A stretch of 14,431 nucleotides of DNA from Actinomycetota bacterium (lineage in GTDB: Bacteria; Actinomycetota; Thermoleophilia; Gaiellales; Gaiellaceae): contig JAFAIV010000056.1 of the NCBI GenBank assembly GCA_019236545.1, positions 1-14,431 on the forward strand, read 5' to 3'. The notes beneath the pieces are model-generated. The model saw only the letters and a list, made by a program, of their open reading frames with translations, did no database searches and was not told the DNA's origin. Position 1 is the stretch's first letter; every line of letters starts with the position of its first letter. Below are positions 7,003-14,431 of this stretch, piece after piece. The position numbers and the translations under genes were made by a program.

Positions 7003-8292
7003 ATGCGACCCGAGCCCTTGGAGAGCATCTCGCTGCATCCGGTCGTGCCCCGCAGGTCCGTCTTCGTCGTCAGGGAGGTCCTGACGCCGCTGGCCTGGGC
7101 GGGCACCGGGCTGGGCCTCACGCTCGGCTCGCTCTTCTGGGACGCCGAGGAGGTGCTCGGCCTCAGCGCCATCGTCGCGGTCGTCCTGATCGCCGTCTGG
7201 CGGTTCGCCTCGGTCGTCGCGGCGGCCCGGCTGACGACGCTCCTGGACGCGGTCGACGGCAGCGTGCTCCAGCTCGACGTCCGCGGGCGGATCGTCGCCG
7301 CCAACCACAGCGCCGCGGAGATGTTCGGCTACCGACGCCGGCGCGACCTCGTCGGCCTCCACGTCGGGACGCTCGTCGTCGAGATCAGCCGCCCCGCGCC
7401 GGGCCGCTTCGAGCGCACGGGCGTGACGACGAGCGGCAGGACGTTCCCGTTGGAGGTGAGCATCGCCTCGGTCGAGGGCGGCTACGTCGTGCTCGGACGG
7501 GACGCGACCCTCTCGAAGCTCCGCGAGCGCGCCGACCTCGACTCGCGCCGCCGGGTCCGGCACGCGATGCGGAAGCGCACGGCGCAGTTTCGGATGGAGA
7601 AGAAGCGGCTCGAGGAGTCGCAGGTCGAGATGCTCCACCGGCTCGCGCGCGCGGGCGAGTACCGCGACGAGGACACGCACCGGCACACCGAGCGCGTCGG
7701 CGAGCTCGCCAGCCGGATCGCGCTCGAGCTCGGCTGCGACGAGGAGTGGGTGCGCCTGCTCCGTCTCGCCGCGCCGCTCCACGACCTCGGCAAGCTCGGC
7801 ATTCCGGACGGGATCCTCTACAAGCGCGGCGCGCTGACGCCGGCGGAGTGGGCGCGGGTGCGCCGCCACACGCTCGACGGCGCGCGCCTGCTCGGCGACG
7901 GGACGAGCGAGGCGATCCGCCTCGCCGAGGAGATCGCGCTCTCGCACCACGAGCACTGGGACGGCAGCGGCTACCCGTTCGGCCTGGCGGGCGAGGCGAT
8001 CCCGCTGTCCGGCCGGATCGTCGCCGTCGCCGACTCGTTCGACGCGCTCACACACCACCGGCCGTACAAGGAGGCGTGGTCGGTCGACTGCGCGATGGCG
8101 CTGGTGCGGGAGGAGCGAGGCCGCCGCTTCGACCCGGACGTCGTCGACGCGTTCGCCCGGATCCGCAGCGGCGACCTCCTGGACGCGCTGCTCCCGAAGG
8201 CCGAGGACCTGCGCAGGCTCAGGCTCGTGCTCGAGAGCCCGGATGGTGCGGATGCAGATCTGGGATCAGCCCGCGCCGCCGGCCTTCGATGA
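7003..8292 (+). CDS. Membrane-bound PAS-HD-GYP cyclic-di-GMP phosphodiesterase
   Basis: 429 residues from ATG 7003. Two hydrophobic helices (about 26-46 and 53-73) anchor it in the membrane. A PAS domain follows at about 78-167 (LLDAVDGSVLQLDVRGRI), then a basic coiled coil. The HD-GYP domain has HTERVGELASRIA, LHDLGKLGIPDGIL with the HD pair at 260-261, HHEHWDGSGYPFGL with GYP at 323-325, and AVADSFDALT; all metal-binding and signature residues look intact. The family hydrolyses c-di-GMP, opposing the cyclase upstream. The start is uncertain: ATG 7003 has AAAAGG directly against it with no spacing, while TTG 6928 would overlap the previous gene by 14 bases. The last 74 bases overlap the gene on the other strand; they encode a tail beyond the catalytic domain. 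Confidence 0.9.
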   Translation: MRPEPLESISLHPVVPRRSVFVVREVLTPLAWAGTGLGLTLGSLFWDAEEVLGLSAIVAVVLIAVWRFASVVAAARLTTLLDAVDGSVLQLDVRGRIVAANHSAAEMFGYRRRRDLVGLHVGTLVVEISRPAPGRFERTGVTTSGRTFPLEVSIASVEGGYVVLGRDATLSKLRERADLDSRRRVRHAMRKRTAQFRMEKKRLEESQVEMLHRLARAGEYRDEDTHRHTERVGELASRIALELGCDEEWVRLLRLAAPLHDLGKLGIPDGILYKRGALTPAEWARVRRHTLDGARLLGDGTSEAIRLAEEIALSHHEHWDGSGYPFGLAGEAIPLSGRIVAVADSFDALTHHRPYKEAWSVDCAMALVREERGRRFDPDVVDAFARIRSGDLLDALLPKAEDLRRLRLVLESPDGADADLGSARAAGLR

Positions 8293-8890
8293 CGGCTTCG
8301 AGCCGCGAGTGGACGGAGAGCCTCCGCAGCAACCCCCTGATGTGGTTGCGGACGGTCTCCGTCGACAGATGAAGCCGCTCGGCGATCTGGTCGGTCGAGA
8401 AGCCCAGCCCCAGTAGCTCGAGCATCTCGAGCTGGCGGGGCGTCAGCTCGTGCTGTGCGCCGGTCGCCGGCAGCGGCTGGTCGACCTCGGTGATCCCGAA
8501 CACGCCGACGATGCGCCTGCCGCTGCGGAGGGCGACGACGTGGGCGTTCACCGGCAGGTGCTCGCCGGATGGAGTCACGACCGTGAGCCGAACGGCCGCC
8601 TTGCGCGCCGTCCCGAGCCGCACCTTCGCGAACTCGATGCGCGCCGTCGGCTGGCTCGCCGCCGTGACCGGGTGGAAGATCTTCTGGCCGCGGGTGTCGC
8701 CGAAGAGCTCCTGCGCCCGCTCGTTCTGCCACTGGATCACGCCGTTGGCGTCGGTGATCCAGGCCGGCAGGTCGATCGTGTCGAGGGCGTGATTCAGGTC
8801 GGCGCCCATCCACTCGGCCACCTCCGCCGCCGGAGCGCGGCGGGCGGCCCGATGCAGCCGCCCGCCGAGGTGAAGGGCCCTCTCAGCCAT
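8219..8890 (-). CDS. PAS-LuxR transcription regulator, last gene of the HdeD operon
   Basis: 223 residues. The PAS domain is at about 31-136 (LDTIDLPAWITDANGVIQWQNERAQELFG). A LuxR-type helix-turn-helix follows at about 148-209, with LTPRQLEMLELL and STDQIAERLHLSTETVRNHI. It has no receiver domain and no cysteine, unlike the PAS-LuxR gene at 6342. ATG 8890 overlaps the hdeD-like stop by eight bases (ATGGCTGA), implying translational coupling; an internal ATG at 8809, just before the PAS domain, is the alternative start. The C-terminal end runs 74 bases into the 3' end of the HD-GYP gene on the opposite strand. It is probably a regulator of this operon or of the adjoining signalling genes. The ligand is not evident. 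Confidence 0.88.
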   Translation of the reverse strand: MAERALHLGGRLHRAARRAPAAEVAEWMGADLNHALDTIDLPAWITDANGVIQWQNERAQELFGDTRGQKIFHPVTAASQPTARIEFAKVRLGTARKAAVRLTVVTPSGEHLPVNAHVVALRSGRRIVGVFGITEVDQPLPATGAQHELTPRQLEMLELLGLGFSTDQIAERLHLSTETVRNHIRGLLRRLSVHSRLEAVIEGRRRGLIPDLHPHHPGSRARA

Positions 8891-9500
8891 GCGTGACAGG
8901 CTTCGGGAAGACCCGGCGCACGCGCTCGTCGAGCTCGCCTGCGACCTTGCGAAGCTCGATCGCGTAGCCGATCTCGGTGATGCCGGACACGAGCGCGAAC
9001 GCCCCGATCAGGGCCAGCAGCGCGATCGCGCCGGCACCGGGCTTCGCGAACATCACGACGCCGAACGCGGCGGTGATCATGCCGCTGAGCAGCAGCAGCA
9101 GCGAGCGGCCGCCGCTGATCGGGAGCGCGAACGCCGCGCCCATCTGCGCCACGCCGAACGCGATCGCGAGCGCCGCGATGGCGTAGAGCAGGCCGACCGC
9201 CGAGAGGTTCGGCCAGACCAGCACGGCAACGCCCGCAGCCAGGCAGATCAGGCTCTGAAGCAGGAGCCAGGCCCGGTCGCTGCCCTTCATCGGGGTGTTG
9301 AAGGCGGACACGAACGTGATGGAGCCCATCACGAGCGCGTACGCGCCGAACAGCGCGATCAGCACGCTGAGGCCGATGTTCGGCCACACGAGGATCGTGA
9401 CGCCGAACGCGATCGAGGCGACGCCGGTCAGGGCGATCATCCGCCAGATCCGGGCGATCCTCTTCTCGCTCTCCTGGATGGTGGTCTCGGGATCGAACAT
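8883..9500 (-). CDS. HdeD-like (DUF308) six-helix membrane protein
   Basis: 205 residues made of three repeated helix pairs. The internal repeats are plain: FGVTILVWPNIGLSVLIALFG, AGVAVLVWPNLSAVGLLYAI and FGVVMFAKPGAGAIALLALIG. This is the signature of the HdeD/DUF308 family. E. coli HdeD is a membrane protein linked to acid resistance at high cell density; the molecular activity is unknown. The start ATG 9500 is supported by AGGAGGAGGA seven bases or so upstream and by the MFDPE start before a short cytoplasmic helix and the first membrane span. It lies 17 bases after the coiled-coil gene and overlaps the following PAS-LuxR gene by eight bases, so the three genes form one operon. Confidence 0.9.
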   Translation of the reverse strand: MFDPETTIQESEKRIARIWRMIALTGVASIAFGVTILVWPNIGLSVLIALFGAYALVMGSITFVSAFNTPMKGSDRAWLLLQSLICLAAGVAVLVWPNLSAVGLLYAIAALAIAFGVAQMGAAFALPISGGRSLLLLLSGMITAAFGVVMFAKPGAGAIALLALIGAFALVSGITEIGYAIELRKVAGELDERVRRVFPKPVTHG

Positions 9501-9517
9501 GTGCTTCCTCCTCCTGG

Positions 9518-10054
9518 TCAACGCAACTTGGCGGACAGCTCGTCCGCCCTCTCCTCGAGCTCGTCGCGGGCGGCCGCGAGTCGCTCCCTCTGCTCCTGCC
9601 ACGCCATCGCCGGGGCCTCGCGGGCCTCGGCGAGGTGCTCGTCCACGGCGATCCGCCTGCGGCGGACGTCGCCGATCGCCGTCTCTGCCTGCTCCCGTGC
9701 CTTCCACGCCCGGACGGCGGCGGTGGTCTGCAGCCGCTCGAGGTAGGTGTCCCAGCCGTGGAGCTCGGCCGCGACCGAGGCCATGAACCTGTCCCTGTCC
9801 TCGGAGAGGTCGGCGGTGAGCGCATGCTCGGCCACCTCGATCCTCGTCGCGAGCCGGCCGAGTCTCTCCTCGGCCTCCTCGGGAGCGAGGCGGACGACGG
9901 CGCGGGCAGCCTCCTCCTCTCGCCGCAGCGCGGCGAGGTGACGCCGGATCCGCGGGCTCGTGTTCCCGTTCGCCTCGTAGCGGGCGCGGGCTTCGAGCAC
10001 CGCGATGCGGTCGCCCAGTTCGGCAAGCCGCTCGCGCAGCGTCGTGGTGGACAT
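9518..10054 (-). CDS. Coiled-coil protein of unknown function, first gene of the HdeD operon
   Basis: 178 residues, almost wholly charged helix with heptad-like spacing (LRERLAELGDRIAVLEARA at the start, REEEAARAVV in the middle, ERLAAARDELEERADELSAKL at the end). It has no signal peptide, membrane helix or cysteine. A central part with aromatic residues (HGWDTYLERLQTTAAVRAW at about 99-117) could form a small helical bundle. I do not recognise the family. The start ATG 10054 has a very good AAGGAGG site six bases upstream. The 91-base gap before it carries the three-box array at 10103-10140, so it should have its own promoter although it follows the AfsR-like gene on the same strand. Its pairing with an HdeD-like protein suggests a membrane-stress role, which is inference. 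Confidence 0.8.
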   Translation of the reverse strand: MSTTTLRERLAELGDRIAVLEARARYEANGNTSPRIRRHLAALRREEEAARAVVRLAPEEAEERLGRLATRIEVAEHALTADLSEDRDRFMASVAAELHGWDTYLERLQTTAAVRAWKAREQAETAIGDVRRRRIAVDEHLAEAREAPAMAWQEQRERLAAARDELEERADELSAKLR

Positions 10055-10102
10055 TCCGTGCCTCCTTCGTACTTCGGGACGGCACGACTGTCGCTCTCGC
10101 CG

Positions 10103-10140
10103 CTGCCAGCGCTCTGCCAGCGACGGCCGCGGGGCTGCCA
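10103..10140 (-). promoter_or_regulatory. Three-box direct-repeat operator before the coiled-coil/HdeD operon
   Basis: Read on the - strand: TGGCAG, 15 bases, TGGCAG, 5 bases, TGGCAG. The last two boxes are exactly 11 bp apart, the periodicity known for SARP/AfsR binding sites. Ten bases after the last box is GACAGT (10087-10092), a weak -10 candidate, leaving room for a leader with AAGGAGG before ATG 10054. The same array with the same spacings precedes ftsH. The AfsR-like protein encoded between the two arrays is the natural candidate to bind them; this is inferred, not shown. Confidence 0.65.
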
Positions 10141-10145
10141 GGCTC

Positions 10146-12977
10146 CTAGGTGAGCGCGGCCAGGGCCTCGAGGCCGGCGGCGGCTGCGTCGCCCGGGTTC
10201 CCGCCGAGCGCGACGGTGAGGATCTCGCGGGCCTGGTGCGGCCGCCGCGACTGCGACCACGCGAGGACCTCCCGGAAGAGCCGCTCGGCGCCCGGGGCGT
10301 CTCCCTCGGCGGCGAGCACGCGGGCGAGCGTCGAGCGCGCGTACGCGCCGGCCCACTGCGCGTCGGCCGCGTCCGCGAGCTCGAGCGCCTGCTGCAGCAG
10401 CTCCCTCGCGCCCGTGGCGTCGCCCGCGTCGAGCGCCATCGCAGCGAGCCGCGCGAGCGCGTACGCGGCGTGGTCGTCGAAGCCGATCCGCCGTCCGGCC
10501 TCGACGGCGCGCTCGTAGCGCTCTCTCGCCGCGGCCGCGTCCCCCGCGTGCTCGGCGAGCCAGCCCTCGACCAGGAGCACCGGGCCGAGCCACGGCTCGT
10601 AGTCGAGAGCCTCGGCATGGCGCCGGACCGAGGCGGCGGCCGCCACGACTCCCGGCACGTCGCCGGCGAGCGCCAGGGCGGTCACGAACATGAGGCCGTT
10701 CGCACCGGCTGTCCAGTGGTCGCCCGCCGCCTCGAGCGTGGCCGCCGCATCGCTCGAGAGCGCCATCCCGCGGGCGGGGTCGCCCGCCTGCGCGGCCGCG
10801 AGCCCGAGCGTCATCTGCGCGAACCCGAGCTGCGAGGGCGGCGCGCCCGTCTCGGCCAGCCGAAGGCCGGCCTCGCCCGCCTCGAGCGCGGCGTCGAGGT
10901 CGTGCTCCTCGGTCGCGAGGTAGGAAAGGGCGGCGAGGAGCTCGACGCGCATGTCGACGGGGCCCTCGTCGCCTGTCGCCTCTCGCGCCTGGTCGAGGAA
11001 GCGGCGGCCCTCGGACACGCGCTCGACGAGCGCGAAGAACCAGCCGAGCGTGCCGAGCCGCACGGCGACTCCCGGGTCGGGCGCATCCCGCGCGCAGTCG
11101 AGCGCCGCCCAGAGGTTCTGCGTCTCGAGCGCGAGGCGGTTCCGCCAGCGCCGCCAGCCGGAGCCGCGCAGCCCGCTTCTCGCAGCGTCGGCGAGCTCGG
11201 CGAAGTATTCGGCGTGACCCTTGCGTGTCGCGTCCAGGGCGCCCGCCGCCGCGAGCTGCCCGAGGACGTACTCGCGGATCGTGTCGAGCAGGTCGTAGCG
11301 CGAGTCGCCGCCGGGAAAGGAGACCGAGACGACCGACTTGTCGACGAGCGCGCCGAGGAGATAGGTCACCGTCGCCTCGTCGAGCCCGTGCCGGACGCCG
11401 GCGGCCACGAGCGACGGCAGCGATGCGCCGCCGCGGTGCACGGCGAGCTGCTGGAGGAGCGTCTTCTCGTCCGCGTGCAGAAGGTCGTAGCTCCAGCCGA
11501 CGAGCTCGCCGAGCGCCGAGCCCACCGGGTTCGGCGGCGCGCCCTCCTCGAGCATCGCCAGGCGCCGGTCGAGCACGGAGACGAGCTCGCCGAGCCCGAG
11601 GACGTTCGTGCGCGCGGCGACGAGCTCGATCGCGAGCGGCAGGCCCTCGACGCGGCGGGCGATCTCCGCGGCGAGCGCCGCGTCGTCGTCGTCCGGCTCG
11701 AAGCCGGGCCTCGCCGCCCGGGCGCGCTCGAGGAAGAGAGCGGCGGCGTCGTCTCCGAGCGGGTCGACGCGCTGGCGCGCCTCGCCGGGGAGGTGGAGCA
11801 CCTCGCGGCTCGTCGCCAGGACGCGGACGGCGGGGCACTCCGCGAGCAGGGTCGAGGTCACGCGCGTCGCGCCTTCCAGCCCGTGCTCGCAGGCGTCGAG
11901 GATGACGACGGCGTCGCTGTCGCGCAGACGCGACGCGACGCGCGCGAGCGGGTCCGCGCCGCGCACGTCGAGCGCGTCCGCCAGCAGCCGCGCGACGGCG
12001 TCGGGGCCGCCCGAGCCCGCGAGCTCGACGAGCCAGACGCCGCCGGCGACGTCGAGCGCCCGCCCGGCCTCGAGCGCGAGCCGGCTCTTCCCGACGCCGG
12101 GCGGCCCGACGAGCGTCACGAGCCGGTGCTCGCGCAGCAGCTCCAGCAAGCGGGCGAGCTCGCCCTCGCGGCCGACGAACGAGGTCGCGGAGGCAGGGAG
12201 GTTGCCGCGACGGGCCGCTGCGGCGGCGGGCGCGGCGATCCCGGGATCGTGGGCGAGGATCGCGTCCTGGAGCCGCCGGAGCTCCGGCCCGGGCTCGAGC
12301 CCGAGCTCCTCGTCGAGGACGCGCCGCGCCTCCTGGAAGGCCTCGAGCGCGTCGGCCTGGCGCCCGCTGCGGTAGAGCGCGAGCATGAGCTGGCCCCAGA
12401 GCCGCTCGCGGAACGGGCTCTCCTCGAGCGCCTGCCGGACGGCGGCGACGACGTCGGCGTGGTCGCCGAGCGCGAGCGCGACGTCGAACCGCTGCTCGAG
12501 GGCGTCCAGCCGGAGCGTCTCGAGCCGGCGCGCCTCCGCCGCGAACCAGTCCGTCGCAGCGAGCCCCTGGAGCGCGGCGCCGCGCCAGAGCGCGAGCGCG
12601 GACTCGACGGAGCGGCCGGCGACGCGCGGGTCGCCGTCGCGCAGCGCGGCGCGGGCCTCTTCGAGCAGCTCCTCGAACTGGAGCGCGTCGACCGTCGCCG
12701 CCCCGAGCGCGTAGCCGTCGGTCGATCCGACGATCGCGTCCGCGCCGAGCTCCGCGCGGAGCCGGGCGACGTGGTGGTGGAGGGCGTTCCGCGGCGCCGA
12801 GGGGACGTCTTCGCCCCACAGGCCGTCGACGAGGGCGTCGACCGAGATCGCGCGCCCCTCGCGCAGCGCCAGCATCGCCAGAAGCGCCTGCCGCTTCGAG
12901 CCGCCGACGTCCGCTGCGCGGCCGCCGGCGCGCACCTCGAACGGGCCGAGCACCCTGATTTCCAGCGGATTCGTCAT
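10146..12977 (-). CDS. AfsR-like SARP regulator (winged helix, BTAD, NTPase, TPR)
   Basis: 943 residues, close to AfsR itself. Domains in order: an OmpR-type winged helix at about 5-92 (LEIRVLGPFEVRAGG, KRQALLAMLAL, ISVDALVDGLWG, LHHHVARLRAEL); the BTAD helical domain at about 98-245 (DALQFEELL, SPFRERLWGQLMLALYRSGR); a STAND/NB-ARC NTPase with GPPGVGKSR at 291-299, Walker B VVILD at 357-361, ATSRE at 388-392 and GLPLAIELVAAR; and C-terminal helical repeats of TPR type to the end. Such proteins activate promoters by binding 11-bp-spaced direct repeats, with the NTPase and TPR parts gating activity. ATG 12977 has GGAGGG just upstream. It sits between two identical three-box arrays that face outward to ftsH and to the coiled-coil/HdeD operon. 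The activating signal is unknown. Confidence 0.93.
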   Translation of the reverse strand: MTNPLEIRVLGPFEVRAGGRAADVGGSKRQALLAMLALREGRAISVDALVDGLWGEDVPSAPRNALHHHVARLRAELGADAIVGSTDGYALGAATVDALQFEELLEEARAALRDGDPRVAGRSVESALALWRGAALQGLAATDWFAAEARRLETLRLDALEQRFDVALALGDHADVVAAVRQALEESPFRERLWGQLMLALYRSGRQADALEAFQEARRVLDEELGLEPGPELRRLQDAILAHDPGIAAPAAAAARRGNLPASATSFVGREGELARLLELLREHRLVTLVGPPGVGKSRLALEAGRALDVAGGVWLVELAGSGGPDAVARLLADALDVRGADPLARVASRLRDSDAVVILDACEHGLEGATRVTSTLLAECPAVRVLATSREVLHLPGEARQRVDPLGDDAAALFLERARAARPGFEPDDDDAALAAEIARRVEGLPLAIELVAARTNVLGLGELVSVLDRRLAMLEEGAPPNPVGSALGELVGWSYDLLHADEKTLLQQLAVHRGGASLPSLVAAGVRHGLDEATVTYLLGALVDKSVVSVSFPGGDSRYDLLDTIREYVLGQLAAAGALDATRKGHAEYFAELADAARSGLRGSGWRRWRNRLALETQNLWAALDCARDAPDPGVAVRLGTLGWFFALVERVSEGRRFLDQAREATGDEGPVDMRVELLAALSYLATEEHDLDAALEAGEAGLRLAETGAPPSQLGFAQMTLGLAAAQAGDPARGMALSSDAAATLEAAGDHWTAGANGLMFVTALALAGDVPGVVAAAASVRRHAEALDYEPWLGPVLLVEGWLAEHAGDAAAARERYERAVEAGRRIGFDDHAAYALARLAAMALDAGDATGARELLQQALELADAADAQWAGAYARSTLARVLAAEGDAPGAERLFREVLAWSQSRRPHQAREILTVALGGNPGDAAAAGLEALAALT

Positions 12978-12986
12978 GTGCCCTCC

Positions 12987-13000
12987 GCAACGAGTGTTGC
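12987..13000. promoter_or_regulatory. Short dyad GCAAC-GAGT-GTTGC ahead of the AfsR-like gene
   Basis: A perfect five-pair inverted repeat with a four-base loop lies 10 bases before the AfsR-like start codon, between its ribosome-binding site and the three-box array. On the - strand AACACT within it (12993-12998) could be a -10 box for the regulator's own promoter. The assignment is weak. Confidence 0.25.
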
Positions 13001-13001
13001 A

Positions 13002-13039
13002 CGGCAGCGCGGGCTACGCGAATGGCAGAGCCGTGGCAG
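13002..13039 (+). promoter_or_regulatory. Three-box direct-repeat operator before ftsH
   Basis: CGGCAG (13002-13007), 15 bases, TGGCAG (13023-13028), 5 bases, TGGCAG (13034-13039). The spacings are identical to the array at 10103-10140, and the inner 17 bases match it at 15 positions (TGGCAGAGC, two variable bases, TGGCAG). Ten bases after the last box is CAGGCT (13050-13055), a weak -10 candidate. The array lies in the 85-base divergent gap between the AfsR-like gene and ftsH, so it could serve both genes. SARP binding is inferred from the 11-bp step. Confidence 0.65.
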
Positions 13040-13062
13040 AGCGACCGCTCAGGCTCCGGGCC

Positions 13063-14431
<1,369 letters not shown>

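Overview
The window is uniformly GC-rich (third codon positions almost all G or C) with tightly packed genes. Together with an AfsR/SARP-type (BTAD) regulator, this points to a high-GC actinobacterium. A deep-branching class such as Thermoleophilia is my best guess, but that is inference and not shown by any marker gene here.

Layout. (1) Positions 1-3235, + strand: the end of a receiver-domain (response-regulator) gene, then degV (fatty-acid-binding protein), recG (branch-migration helicase) and a possible 40-residue reading frame, with ATGA and GTGA overlaps at two of the junctions. (2) Positions 3232-4722, - strand: a soluble globin-coupled chemoreceptor of the HemAT type. Its stop codon shares the tetranucleotide CTAG with the small frame facing it. 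(3) Positions 4853-8292, + strand: a signalling run of membrane PAS-GGDEF diguanylate cyclase, PAS-LuxR regulator with a cysteine cluster, and membrane PAS-HD-GYP phosphodiesterase. The cyclase and phosphodiesterase make and break c-di-GMP. (4) Positions 8219-10054, - strand: a three-gene operon of coiled-coil protein, HdeD-like six-helix membrane protein and second PAS-LuxR regulator. Its last gene overlaps the HD-GYP gene tail to tail. (5) Positions 10146-12977, - strand: a 943-residue AfsR-like regulator. (6) Position 13063 to the right edge, + strand: ftsH, the membrane AAA+ protease, cut off at the HExxH motif.

Most interesting: the same three-box array, TGGCAG-N15-TGGCAG-N5-TGGCAG, stands in front of both ftsH (pointing right) and the coiled-coil/HdeD/LuxR operon (pointing left), on either side of the AfsR-like gene. 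The 11-bp step between the last two boxes is the classic spacing of SARP operators. I infer a regulon in which this regulator controls FtsH, HdeD and the coiled-coil protein, perhaps an envelope-stress module. The second notable point is an abrupt codon-usage switch inside ftsH (Leu CTC to CTG, Val GTC to GTG) near position 14020-14056. It indicates either intragenic recombination or a chimeric assembly join.

I see no tRNA, rRNA, CRISPR array, insertion sequence or convincing intrinsic terminator. The longest stretch without a gene is about 130 bases.
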